Positions 22,861 to 35,559 of a DNA stretch of 64,000 bases are shown here, one piece after another. Position 1 is the stretch's first letter. Each line of letters starts with the position of its first letter. The translations under genes and the position numbers were made by a program. The stretch comes from Boswellia sacra. Taxonomy: Eukaryota > Streptophyta > Magnoliopsida > Sapindales > Burseraceae. The stretch covers positions 62,001 through 126,000 of the forward strand of contig SNVD02009127.1 of the NCBI GenBank assembly GCA_013180625.2, given 5' to 3'. Below the pieces are notes generated by a model, which ran no database searches, was not told where the DNA came from, and saw nothing but the letters and a program-made list of their open reading frames with translations.

Positions 22861-23125
22861 TATGATTTTCAGGATGGATTTATTTGAAATGTTACCTGAA
22901 ATAGATTGTCAGATGCTGAGCAAGAATAGTTGAGGCAAATGCTGAGGACGTTAATCTATGGGCAGTTCTGGCCAAAATTTTATCTTATAGATTATTTTGC
23001 CTTGAACTTTGACAGCATTCATCGATATTCATTGGTTGATAGGGCTTTTTGCTTATTTATGTTATTTATTTTTTAATTTTTAAACATCATTTTCGGCCTA
23101 ATAATTGAAACTGATGCCAATCCAG

Positions 23126-23284
23126 GCTTGCTAGGCAGAGGGTTTCATCCCAGCAAAGAGGATGTTGATAGTGGAGTTGATGATCCACAAAATCCAAGAC
23201 ATTATATAGTTTGGAATATGAATGTTAATACCCATATTAACCCAGAATTTGTTGTTAGTTTCAAGATTGCTTTGAAAGAAGAAG
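23126..23284 (+). pseudogene. captured RCD1/SRO-like PARP-domain exon
   Basis: After an acceptor (CCAATCCAG) an open exon of 159 bases includes VDSGVDDPQNPRHYIVWNM, then NTHINPEFVVSFK, ending at a donor-like GTGATC. This is the C-terminal part of the PARP catalytic fold as found in plant RCD1 and SRO proteins, stress regulators whose PARP domain is mostly inactive (family knowledge). No WWE or RST domain is present. It lies downstream of the ALKBH10-like exons within the same CACTA element, on the same strand, so a read-through transcript could fuse them (inference). Confidence 0.72.
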
Positions 23285-23464
23285 GTGATCTATTACTCTT
23301 TCAGAGTTTTTTGTTACTTTTAATATATTTTAATTTTTTTCCCCAACTTTGAATTTTGTATATCTATATTTTAAGAGTGCTACTAATCAACAAATTGGTC
23401 ATCTCCTGGAGGGTACACGGCAAGTAAATTTTGGAGGTTGGGAAATAACAAATTGACCTCAACT

Positions 23465-23960
23465 GTTATTAAAAAGCGCTAAATATGAAAAATTTTAAAA
23501 ATATAATCATATTTATCAGTTCAAAAAGACCAAATATGAAAAAATTTTAAAAAATTAACCATATTTATCCTTCAAAAGCGCCAAATATGATCAAATTCAA
23601 AAAGAATGACCGTTACAAAATCATATTTATCGTTTAAAAAGCGTCAAATATGACAAAATTAAAAAAGTTAACCATATTTATTGGGCAAAAAGCGATAAAT
23701 ATGTTGCAATTCAAAAAATTTGACCGTTATAACCTAACAAATTTGACAAAAAAGTGATAAATATGTAATTTTTCTACTGTATCTTTGTGGTTATACTTGG
23801 CGCTTTTATGTGACAAATATGGGTGTTATTATATTTGGCGTTTTGACCGACCGCCAAATATAACCAAATAGACTATATTTGGCAGTGCCATTGGTGTCGC
23901 TTTTTTGACCGCCAAATATATACATATTTGACGGTTAAAGACCGCTAAATATGGTATTTT
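23465..23960. repeat. subterminal repeats of CACTA-A
   Basis: Short units built on CCAAATATGA and CATATTTATC alternate in both orientations through this stretch, for example AGCGCTAAATATGAAAAA and GCGCCAAATATGATC. Such subterminal arrays are where CACTA DNA-binding proteins dock in the En/Spm family. The left end has only weak counterparts (TAGATATTTGTC, GTCAAATATAAG). Confidence 0.75.
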
Positions 23961-23971
23961 TTCTTGTAGTG
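23961..23971 (-). repeat. right terminal inverted repeat of CACTA-A
   Basis: TTCTTGTAGTG, the exact reverse complement of 10014-10024, followed by the target copy CTA. Confidence 0.9.
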
Positions 23972-23974
23972 CTA

Positions 23975-26900
23975 TATGATAGAAATCATTATATCATCAA
24001 AAGATGACAGAATCATGATAGAATTATGGTCTATTAGAAACTTAATGATATACATGTGATGCATTTCTTGTCTATCTAGAATTGATGATAGAATAGTGAT
24101 AGAAATTAACTCTATCAAAAACTTTGTGATATAAATTTTTTATTGACCATGTTTGATCAAATTTTAAATTAGTATTTTATTAATTAAAAGCAAAATGCAA
24201 AGTTTTTTTTGGTAAAAAATTTATTAAAATATGCAATATGAAATGGTGCGTTTAAACCTTAATATGACAAAGCCCAAAATCATCATCCAAACAAATCGTC
24301 GCTACTCACTCTCTTAACCCAGCGTCCTTGCCGCCATTCAACCCCATCTTTGCCCCCATTCCACTCCGTCCTTGCTGCCATTCAACTAACACTCAACCAC
24401 ATTACAAGAAAAAGCAATTTTTGCTAAAGCCATTTAAGGTGGTTTCTAAAGTTGGTTGTTGTTCCCTTTTAGTCGCATGCACTTACACGTTGCTCTCTAT
24501 TCGCCCCTAATTATAGCTCCACTTCCCAGTCACAGGCCAATCGGGTCCACTTCCATCTCCCAATCTACTTTCTATAAACCAAAAATCATTTGGTCAATGC
24601 ACCTCCTTACAAAAACTGCCATGTATTCTAATGTTAGTTTTTTAGCTCCCAAGTTTGAACTAGCTATTTGCCTTTTAAAATAACTTCATCTTAAAATCCC
24701 TAATGTAGCTTGTAATCTCAAAATCCCTCATTTCATGTCTCTCACTCTCACTCTCACTCTGGATTTCACTTCTGTGCCCTAGTTTCATTTCTACTTTCAC
24801 TCTCTCAGTCTTGATTTTGCTTTTGTGCCTTAGTTTTATCTCCACATCACATTTTTGAAGGGATCTAAGGTCAATCTCCATATCTTCTATATATCTTCTT
24901 CACGTTTTTTAAGCGAGATCATTTTGCTTTGATTCGTTCTAAAAAAGGTAAGTCTTTTTCTTTAATAGAAGATCACAAGCTAGTTTTTGATTTTCAGGTA
25001 TGAATATTTTGATTTTCATGATTTTCAATTCTTATATTACTCTGAAAGGATCTTGTTATTTTCTATTTGTTACCATCTGCAATTTTCTTTCTTTTCATCC
25101 ACATCTAAGATTTTGATCTCTATGTTGTTATTCTTGTTCTAGATTCCAGAAACTACGTATTCACCACCACCTCCTTTCTGGTTCATTATCTTTTTGTTTT
25201 TTTCATTTTTACTAAATTAATAATTTTTTATTAATTAAGTTGAAAAAAAAATTAAATAGAGCCACCTGATATTAGAAACTGGTTTATGAGCTATGCCTAC
25301 GAGACTCCTATATTGAACACAAGTGATTATTTTAGAGATTCTATTTCTAGAAAAAAGCGAAGAATTTGTTATGTAGGAACACATTAAAGTCAAAATAGAT
25401 GAAAGAATCTTAATGAATCTGGGAAAACTAGAGACAGAGATGATCATGATCTGGTTTTTGTTATTGAAGAGTTAAACTTAAATGTGTTGGATAACAGACC
25501 CAAAAAATGGTCTCTACTTAATATACAAGCTTACTCTATAGGATAACTTTTAATAGTTTTTATCGCATTTTTTTAGTAATTGATTTAGGGCAATACATAG
25601 AAGATGATGAGTTTATTGTACCTAAAAGTTATTTCTTTGATTAGGTTCCGAATTTTTCATAGTTGCCCTTGCAAGCTTTTGGTATGTGTTACTTGTTCCT
25701 AATTTAATAGATATTTGTGAATTTGATAGATTTTGATTTATTGCAAAAAAATTGTCACCTTTGTTTATGATTCTTGTTTGTTCTGTCAGAGCCTCCTCAT
25801 GTTTGGGAAAATGCATATGCTTGCATGGGGTGTCCGTTGTTCTATTATTTAATGCTTTTTTCACTCAATTTCTGAATCTTGTTTTGATTTCATTTGCTAG
25901 GTTAGGATATCAGGGAGATGGCTAGTGTCATGCTTTATTTGTAGAAGCAAATGAAGAATAGATTTAGAGATCTTTTTTGTCGGTTGAAAGTTTGAATCTT
26001 TGATATGGTTGTCAAACAAAATGGAATCGAAGTTTTCAGTTTGCTTACATGAACATATTGTACACAAAAAACAAATTTGTTTAATGAAACTTGTCAAAAA
26101 TCTTTATTCTACGTTTTATTTGAATCTTGAAACTAAGTATGAATTATGACAGCAAATGAGGCATTTGAGAAGGTGGCAAGCTATGGATTAGTTGCAAATA
26201 TGATATTGTACTTGAGTAGAAAGTATCATTTGAAAGTTGCTAGAGGGACTGATATTCTTTTCTTTTGGACTGCAGCAACAAATTTCATTTGCATTTTGGG
26301 TGCTTTTCTATCCTTATTTGGGTAGTTTCTCATGATTGCTGTGTGGTCCATCTGTAGTCTCTTGGTAAAAAAAAAAAATATATATATATATATAGTTCCT
26401 CATGATTGCTGTGTGGTCCATCTGTAGTCTCTTGGTAAAAAAAAAAAATATATATATATCTTCTCTTATTTTCTTCCCAGCTTCTAAATATGTCTTTTCT
26501 TTTGATAATCATTCAATTGTAGCCTAATAGAATTTCTACATTTGGAATTATGCGAATGGTTGGTCGGCTTGGATTTAATTAGTTTGTAACTAATTTATTG
26601 ACCATAGCTTAGGCTTTGAATAATTATTTAATTATCTTCAAGTAAACACTGACTTGGATTAAGAAAGTCTATCATTTTCAACTAAATTTAATATATTTTG
26701 AAAGCTTAAGGACCAAAGTTTTAATGAACATCATGTCATCATATGTCACGCTTTGAAAGGCAATAAGTCACGCTTTTGCCTTATAATAATAAGCTTTTTA
26801 GGTTGTTAAATGCAAACATTTACAACTTTTTAACTCTAACCACCTGATAGAGAAGTTTTGAGTTATAATCATGTATAGTGTTGTCTGCTGTGTACATGTT

Positions 26901-29482
26901 GAAGTTTTTAATATATAGATTGGGTTTCTTTGAAGGGGAAAAATGAAAATTTTGGGCTCAATGAAGCTCAATTTTTTATGCAGAAGTGTCAACATTGTTT
27001 AAAGTTTTCCAATATTATAATACAGTTTCAAGCCAAAAGCTGAAATATTTATCTTGTTTGCCCATTAGTTAGCTTTTTGAATTGGCCTTGTTAATATTTA
27101 GATGGGAAATGGGAAGCTTAGAGTAATTTAGTATTAAGCCCAGAGGATAGGATAGATTAAAGACTAATTCTTTTTAGTTAAAAGTCTTAAAGAGTAATTC
27201 TTATTAGTTAAAAGAGCAAAAAGGAAAGAATGTATGTTATTTATTTTTAATAGTAAGAATTCCTCGATAATATACAACCCAAACTTGTCCTCTCTCAAGT
27301 TTAATAGAAGATGAAAGATGGAGGGAGTATGTGCTGAACAAGTTAGCAAAAAAGTGAAAAGCAACAAGCTTGAAATTTATTTAATAATGACTAAACTATG
27401 TAGCATGTATATTGTTAACTATCTTCTTCAGTGAAATTCTATACTTTTTTTTTCCTTCCCAAAGTTGGTATCTCAATGGCCATCAAAAGTACATATAACA
27501 AACAATGCTTTTCCTTTTTTATATCATTTAAGTTTACATATATCTGATTATCATAGAAAGCACACACTACTGCATGTTTTTCACTATCTATAATAGTTAT
27601 ATTTATGTTTGATTTTAGTCTTTTCATTTGGGTAGTAAGAAAATTGTAGAAACTTGATATTAAAATTCAAGTCTATAGGAGCACTACACTGGTTTTCGTA
27701 AGAGGCAAAGGTACATTATTTTCTACTCTTAGGATTTCTTATGCTTGTATCAACCTAAAATTAGATTGGATTACAATTGTTTCTATTACCTTCTAATGCA
27801 TTAACTACTTGATAAAGTTTTTATTTATTATTTGGTTCGACTAAAACCCCTCACACCCATGTGCTACGCAACCAAGGAAAGTGTTAGTTTCTTATTAGAG
27901 AAGGAAGAACAAAAAAAATTATTGTTAATGATGAAAAAATCATTTAATATGATATTTGTTATTTTTTGACTAGATTCTAGTTTTCATTCCTTGTAATATA
28001 TATAAATAAACATGGAAATTTAAACACATGCAAGCAACTGCCAATTCATATTATCTTAAGTTAATTTTAGATAAGTCCTCATTGTTTATTTATTTTGATG
28101 ACTGAATCCCATCTTTGCTGCTCCTTTTTCTTAGCTGGTTTTCTTTATTTTTTCTTTAGTTGTTGTAAAGTTTACTCATTTTCTTGTTTCTGTGGCTTTT
28201 ATTGTCAGGCCCCCCCTTCATGGCCTTTTGGGAGTCAGAAACTCACTTGCAATCATTCTCTAGGTTTGTAGACCATTTCTCTCTTTTCTTTTTTTTTTTT
28301 TGGTTATTTTCTTCCAAAGTTGAAACATTTTTATGGTATTATTGCTTTGCTTTGCAAAAATTATGGAGTTCTTTTCAATTTTAATTATGAATTGCATTGT
28401 TAGTTTTGCATATTAGTTGAATTTAATTATAGCAATTACGGAGCGTGATTAAAACCATTAGACACTAGTTGATTGAGGCTTTGCTACAAAGGGTTTAGTG
28501 AATTGGATTCTCATAACTTGTGAAAAGGTTAGTGATTAAATAAGGAAAAGGAGTAACTAATTAAAATTTGTTTTGCTTTACAAATTTGATACTGTCACTT
28601 GGAATTTTCATGGAGCCTAGTTATTCTTTATTGGCATAAGGTTTTTGAGTAGGACTAATGATGACATTGGTGCTACCAAGTACGTTCTATATGTGATACA
28701 ATTGGTAAATTATCCAACTACATCGAAAGTCTACATATCAGTAGGCACATCACAAACTATTAATTTTGATCTTAATTCTATCTCTTTGTTGTGTTTGTTT
28801 TCCCACTTCTTCTCTATTGATATTACTTTGATCCTTGAAACTCTTAATCGAAAGACTTGAGTTGGTTTATCTGATTTGAGTTGGTAAAGCTAGCTTTGAC
28901 TATTTTGTTGCTTTCTTAAAGGACCCAAGTTTTTATTTAACGGAACAATTTTTTTTTGGAATTTTTGTTTCAGCATTGGATTGTATGTTGCAATCTCTTT
29001 GAAATCTACACTTTGCTGCTAAGCTCCAAGGCCTTTTAAGCTCTTTGCAGTACATGCGATCAAAACCAGGGTAATTTATTCTTTAATCTATAATTAACTT
29101 AAGAAATTAAATACCTTATGATATGCGTGGACTGATTGATATGTTGAGTTTAGATTATTTTTTCCAGTTGCATGTTATGAATTTGATATTGCAGTCTTAT
29201 ATGTGATATGCATGAATTGATTATTATAGGCCTGATTGTAGTAAATTTTTTATGTTTTTTGATGTATTTATTGTTGCCCAATAATTTTTAATATGCAAGT
29301 CTTGGCTAGTATGTAGGGTTGACATGTTCTGTTCTTTTATTTTTTGTTATGCATGTATCTAAGTTGATGTTAATTTGTTAACTGTTTCTGTTCTAACAAA
29401 AGAACAAATTAAAAAACAATGTAATTATTTTTTCATTTTTTCCCACATATATGTGTCAGGATCAAAACTTATTGAAATTACA
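23975..29482 (+). promoter_or_regulatory. CACTA-B 5' region: subterminal repeats, leader exon and long leader intron (inferred)
   Basis: Resumes CACTA-B after the target copy CTA. TGATAGA-type motifs fill 23977-24120. A pyrimidine-rich leader with CTCTCACTCTCACTCTCAC (about 24735) runs to a strong donor AAAAAAG|GTAAGT near 24948. An acceptor TATGTGTCAG sits just before the TNP2 start at 29459. This suggests a 5' UTR intron of about 4.5 kb. No coding family is recognised in between. Confidence 0.45.
26323..26462. repeat. 70-bp tandem duplication
   Basis: The segment with CATGATTGCTGTGTGGTCCA occurs at 26331 and 26401, each ending in an A-run plus TA-run. The copies are nearly identical, so the duplication is recent. 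Confidence 0.9.
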
Positions 29483-32400
29483 ATGGATAAGTCATGGATT
29501 GAATGTAGTAGAATTTCACTTGAGTATGATAAAGGGGTACAAGATTTTGTGAAGTTTGCTGTTGAAAACGTTGAAGACGCCAATGTCATTGGATGCTCGT
29601 GTTATGAATGTAGGAATTTAGCCTATCTCTCACCTAAGAGAGAAACCAAACATCTTTTTTGGCACAGTTTTGATGCGTCTTATAGAATCTGGAGATGACA
29701 TGGGAAAAATGTCCATACCACACCATCTTGTAATGAAGATATCCCATTTGAGTATATGGACTACAATGATGGTTAACACAGCAAATATGGTTTTTGATGC
29801 TTACAAGGATTGTGATGAAGATCCTAGGGCTTTTAAAAAGCTACTAGAATGTACAAAATTTACTATGTTAGGCACTTTTGGTGAAATTGTTTAATCTAAA
29901 GGGTAAATTTGGGTGGTCTGACAATAGTTTTACCAAACTATTGAGTTTTCTAATAGAGTTGGTGCTTGAAAACAATGAAATTCAAGTGTCTATGTATAAG
30001 GCAAAAAAGACAATGTTCGCTTTGGGCTTAGAATATGTGAAAATACATGCTTACCCAAATGATTGCATACTTTACAAAAAACAGTATGAAGTGCTTTCTG
30101 AATGTGTTACTTGTGATTTATCTAGGTGGAAGCAAAAGGATAGTAGAGTAGACTAATATAGAATAGGTATTCCTGCAAAGGTTCCTAGATTTAGGCATAT
30201 ATTTCAGTCATCGCAAATTGCCAAGGACTTGATTTGGCATTCAAATGAGAGTGTAATTGATGGTAAGCTCTGACATCTAGCTGACTCACCATCATGGAAG
30301 CTTCTTGATGAGAAATGGCCTATCTTTGCATCAAATGATAGAAATCTTCAACTTGCCTTATCGGCTGCTGGAATTAATCCATGCAGCTTTCTTAGTAGCA
30401 CATATAGTTGCTGGTCAATTATTCTTGTAACATATAATCTTCTGCCATGGTTGTGTATGAAACAAAAATTTATGATGCTGTCCCTTTTGATTTTCGCTCC
30501 TCAACAGCCAGGCAATGACATTGATATGACACTTAGCTCCTTTGATAGAAGATTTACAAACTTTATGGGATGTTAGGGTAGATGCTTATGATGCCAATAG
30601 AAAGGAAATCTTTAATTTAAGGGCTGTGTTACTATGGACTATAAGTGACTTTCTAGCATATAGGAATTTAGCACGTTGCACTGTTAGAGGGTACAATGCC
30701 TGTCCATATTGTGGTGTAGACACACCCAAATGTAGTCTAAAACATAGTAGTAAAAATGTATATATGGGCCATCGTCGTTGGCTTCTTTCTAAGCATGAAT
30801 TTTGATACCAAACAAAAGACTTTGACAACATAATAGAGCATGACCCAGCTCCAAAACCTTTGAACGGTGAGGAGATTTTGCTACTGGTTGAGTCTATTAA
30901 AAATGAATGGAGGAAAAGCAACATAAAAAAGCATAAAAGTTTCGACAATGATTTTTGTGTGTGGCGGAAGAAAAAATCCATATTCTATAATTTGGAATAT
31001 TGGAAGTGCTTGCTAGTGCAAAATCAATTAGATGTTATGCACATCGAAAAAAATGTATATCAGAGCATCTATGGAACACTACTGAACATTCTTGGAAAGA
31101 ATAAAGATGGTCTCAAGTCAAGGAAGGATCTTGTGGCTATGAAAATTAAGGACAAATTAGCATCAATAGTACAAGGTAATCGTACCTTTCTTCCTCCAAC
31201 TTCTTACACATTAACTAGAGATGAAAAGGCTAGGTTTTGTAAAGCTTTGAAAGTATCAAGGTTCGTGATGGGTATTCTTCAAACATTAAGAATCTTATGT
31301 CAATCGAAGACTTTAAACTTCAAGGCCTAAAGTCTCATGATTGTCATGTTCTTATGCAACAACTTCTACCTATTGCACTTAGGGTTGTCTTGCTAAAAGA
31401 TGTTAAAGATGTTATCATCAGCTTATGTTTCTTCTTTAATTTCTTGTGTGCAACTATGATTGATATGTCGACATTGGATAAATTGGAGATGCACTTGTTA
31501 GTGACTTTGTGCTTGCTAGAAAAATGTTTCCCCCCATCTTTTTTTGACATTATGGTTCATCTTATTGTGCACTTAATCAACAAAATTAGACTATGTGGTC
31601 CTGTCTATCTTCGTTGGATGTATCCTTGTGAGAGATACATGAAAACACTTAAAGGTTATGTTTGAAACCATAACCGTCCTAAAGGTTGTATAGCGAAGAG
31701 TTATATTGCAGAGGAAGCATTAGAATTTTGTGTAGAATACTTATCAAACATGTGTACTGTTGGGCTGCCACCTGTTCATGTGCAAACTTGTCAATTGAGA
31801 ACCCGTTGTCTGGTCGAAAACTGGTGAAAGTTAATCCAACTTCACTAGTTCAAGCACATTTATACGCGTTGCATATCACACAAGACGTTGAACCATACAT
31901 TAGGCAATCTATTAAATTTCCTCTAACTAAGTGTGAATATTGTTTTGATTACTATAATTTGCCTTTTCTAAACTCACAAACTGAATTTTCTAATCCTTTA
32001 GTGAGCACATGGAATGGCTTAGAACTTGTCATCCATGTCAAAATGATAAATGGTTACAAGAGGAACACAATCGTACCTTTGCTGATTGGTTAACTGATAA
32101 AGTTCATGCTCATATAAGACAATAAAAGTCACTATTTATTGAACATGTTTGTTGTTGCTTATTAAACAAATAATAATGCTTACCCAGATGTCCTACTTTT
32201 TAGGTGTACTATTTGATAGAAAATGATGTTGCTGCCTTGGACACCTGGCGTTGGATATCACAAGGGCCTCTTACTCTTTGTAGACCAACAACCAGGATGT
32301 GACATTAATGGTTTCCACTTTGTAACACGAGATCGAGAGTCAAACTGAGTTACTTAAAATAGTGGAGTAACTAAAGTTACAAAAGCCATGCAAGTTTCTA

Positions 32401-32847
32401 GTTCTAAAGATAAAAATCCAATAACATGTGACATGACATTTCATGGGGTTATACATAAGACATGGGTTCTTGACTATCGTTTTTTAAAAATTCCATTGTT
32501 GAAGTGTGATTGGGTTCAAAATAGGGCTGGTGTGAAGAAGGATGAACATGATTTATCTTAGTGGACTTAAACCAGTTAGGTATAAATATGATCCATTTAT
32601 ATTAGCTTCACAAGCCAAACAAGTGTTTTATGTACCTGAACAGATTAATAGAAAGTGGTCAATTGTATGTCATATGCCTAGTAGAGGTGATCCCAACCAA
32701 ACAATTAGAGATCATGTGTATAATGATGCAATAGAACACCCTCCATTCACCATTAAATTACCAATTAATGTTCGTCTACATTCTGCTGATGGCTACCAAG
32801 CAATCTATATACGAAATACAAAAGAGGAAATTTGGATTCAAGGCTGA
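29483..32847 (+). pseudogene. CACTA-B TNP2-like transposase (with DUF4218 and DUF4216 parts)
   Basis: Starts at ATG 29483 with MDKSWIECSRISLEYDKGV, the usual start of plant CACTA transposases, then a Cys-containing transposase-associated segment. The Transposase_21 core includes HLADSPSWKLLDEKWPIFA (about 30270), PWLCMKQKFMMLSLL (30447), LRAVLLWTISDFLAY (30620) and MGHRRWLLSKHEF. A DUF4218-like part follows (YPCERYMKTLKGYV to 31665) and a DUF4216-like part (KPVRYKYDPFILASQAKQV, 32567). It would cut and join the CACTA ends. Stops near 29696, 30803 and 31664 and frame changes near 29740, 29890 and 31265 make it non-functional. Confidence 0.9.
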
Positions 32848-33098
32848 TATGGCATTTTATAAAGTTGGCAGTGAGTAATTGTTACAATTATTAACTTGTT
32901 TATTGTTTAATTGCAGTCAATCTTTGAAAATTATGATTGTTTAGTTATGGCTATTTATTATTTTCAACTGTAAAATGTTTGTGAGTTTTGCTTTCATGTT
33001 TGTGTGTTATGGATTCTTTGTCTTTAATTTATTTTGTGGGTTTCTCATCTATTTTTTATGTATTTAATTTTTTATTTATGTATTTCAGGTGTACTTAA

Positions 33099-35500
33099 AT
33101 GGATAAAGGAAAGGGTATTGCTAATGATGATGAGGATAATTATAAGGACTATTATCATGATGACCTGCTTGATGACGACTCTGATCGTGATATCCCCTCA
33201 AACGCTTTAGGCCCCAACTTTGAACAAAATAAAGAAGACGAAGAGGTTGATGTTTAAGGTGTTGATGTTGATGGTGCTGATGTTAAAGGTGTTGATGTTG
33301 AAGGTGCTAATTTGGATGCTCTAGAGTGCAGTTATGGGAGAAGAGGTGTAAATAGGGGTGCTAGGTAGAACAAAAAGCTAAAAACAAGGAAAAGGAAGAT
33401 GATGGTATAGTATAATGTAATGGGAGTTCCTCCAGGTGATGAGGCCACTGAGCTGGCTACTTATCTTGGAGTCTTGGCTCGTACTTCAGTTTTGATCCTT
33501 ATAAATGATTGGCGTAAAGTAAAAATTAAAACGAAAGATCGTTTATGGCACTCTGTACAAGTACAAGTTAGCATTTTATTACATTGATCTTTACTTATTT
33601 TATTCGTGTATATTGTATATTGTGTGATCTTAGTACTTGCTCGTGATTCTTTTTTCATTTTACTTACTATCCCCTCTATGTTGTTGATATTGATATTATG
33701 ATCACTTCATTGTTCATCCTGAAAGTAAGAAGCAAGTGTTACAGTCAATTGGGTATGGCAATCTATAACATGCTAAGAAGAAAGTATATCGTGCCATTCA
33801 CATGGGATCGGAAGATACTATATAGACTGCCAATTGATTATCCCCAAATTAAGAAACATGTTTGGAGAGAGTTTGTAAATAGATGTTTATCTGAGGACTT
33901 TCAAGTGAGTATCTTCAACTTAGGTTTCGTCACTTGTTAATATTTACTTTAAACATACTAAAACATGTGTTTTTGTCTTATATAAAAAGTCAGTTGTGCT
34001 AATAAGGGGAAAAGGGCCTTAAACAAGTTCAATCATTGACATAGTTGAAGAGGATACGTTGGATTGATGCAAGATATGGTAAGTAGCTACCAATTTATAC
34101 CAACTTAAATTTTTTTTAACGAAATTTTATAGTGTACTAAAAGTAATCTGACTTGTTTATCCACTAGTCCTCAGAAACTAGTATTTCTGAAGAGTTAGCA
34201 GACAGGAGTGAACTTTGGAAGAGAGCTCAGAGAACGAAAAACGGAGGATACGACTCTAAAACTGGAAAGATTGTTAACAAAATAGTGAGCAACTTCAATA
34301 TAGTTAAATACTATCATTCAAGTTAATCATTATATTATCACTAATATATTTATCGTTGTGATAGGAAAAGTTGAAAAAAGAGGCTGAAGCAGGCTCTCTA
34401 AAGTCAGATGGAAGAAACGACATACTTGCACAATCAGTGGGAAGGCTTCCTCGAACTGGTCATATGCAGGGACTTGGTAAATTTATAACCCTTACAAAGT
34501 GCTTTCACACCATTCATGTATCTTTTCAAAGTGAGAGAGAGGATGAGTTGTATGCTTGGAAGAAAGCAATTGAAAGTAAGTTGGAAGAAATCACAAGGGA
34601 ATTAAAGAAGACACCTCGCCACTTAGATGTAGGAAATTTCACCTTTCCACCATCTCATGTCCATGGTGATGATAGTTGCAAGGAATAAAAGGATAAGGAC
34701 AAGGTGGAGGAAGTTGAACAAAAGGTTAGTTGTCCATTTTTGGTCATATTTAACTTTGGACTTATATCAATAAATGTTGTAGTTACCAATACAACTATAT
34801 ATATATTGCTGCATTTTTATAATTATGTATTTTTTATTAGTTGGTAGCTTTTATTTCTTAAAACATTAATTTAATTCTGGATAATGACTAAGTTGCAATT
34901 GATATTGTATTTTATAGAAGCCAAGTAATTTGGGAAACTCAAATGGAAAGAAGAGGAAATTCTCACCTAAGAAAATAGTGGCAAACATGGAAGAACCTCA
35001 GGAAAAGGATGATAGCACACCTAGGAAAAAAAGAGGGATAGCAAGAAATACTACTACCATCCCAAGAAAAAGTCCAAGACTTAACCCTGATTTGCATGTG
35101 GATATTGCAAATTTGAGGGGCAAAACTAAGGTTGGAAGTACAAAAAAGCAACTTTTTTAGGAGGAAGTTAAATTGGCTAATGGTTTATGGGAGGTTACAC
35201 CTAAAAGTCCTAGAACAAGGGCTACAAATTTGAAAAGATACAAAAACAAAAAAGGTGTAGTGCAACATGCGCTAAGGAACACTAGGCATGCAGCGGCTGC
35301 ACACCAGAATAGCCATCCATTGTGTAACTCTTTGGGAAATTGTATGACACATACTTGCCTCCAGATGGTTAGATTCCATATATGCTTGCTGATGATGTAT
35401 TTCATATACAAGTTATTACTGCTCATATTGGGAAGACAGAGTGCAAGGCATTGCTGACAATGCAAGTTATTGGAGTTAACACTATTGAAGTAGATATTGC
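33099..35500 (+). pseudogene. CACTA-B second gene, PTTA/En-Spm plant transposase-like part
   Basis: ATG 33099 opens an acidic N-terminus (MDKGKGIANDDEDN) with a short repeat built on GVDVDGADVK. Later segments (VPFTWDRKILYRLP at about 33790; SELWKRAQRTKNGGYDSKTG at about 34208; ELYAWKKAIESKLEEI at about 34546) follow the order of the Ptta/En/Spm plant transposase family, the TNPA-like DNA-binding partner of TNP2. A basic Pro/Ser/Lys-rich segment is at 34930-35160. Introns are probable. Stops at 33257 and 33366 indicate decay. Confidence 0.7.
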
Positions 35501-35559
35501 ATTAAGAGATTTTATTTAACAAGCCGATTAAAATGTCTTATATGATAGTGCGATGCTTG

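Larger units (their letters stand above)
10014..23971 (+). mobile_element. CACTA-A, non-autonomous CACTA transposon carrying host-like exons
   Basis: The left end is CACTACAAGAATTTTTT at 10014 and the right end is TTTTTTCTTGTAGTG at 23957-23971, giving an 11-bp perfect inverted repeat. CTA lies at 10011-10013 and again at 23972-23974, a 3-bp target duplication. Removing the element rejoins the two parts of CACTA-B. No transposase is visible inside, so movement would need proteins supplied elsewhere. Without the LINE it is about 7.9 kb. The interior holds intron-bounded exon fragments of ALKBH10-like and RCD1/SRO-like genes and one further exon, the pattern called transduplication or Pack-CACTA. 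Confidence 0.88.

Noticed and set aside
24398..24420. CATTACAAGAAAAAGC as another CACTA terminus
   Set aside because: The tip is not CACTA, no inverted partner with a matching 3-bp duplication was found, and it sits inside CACTA-B.
30586..30981. Minus-strand open frame of 131 codons
   Set aside because: It lies antisense to the TNP2 core, which has clear family motifs.
35157..35465. Minus-strand open frame
   Set aside because: It is the shadow of the basic segment of the CACTA-B second gene.
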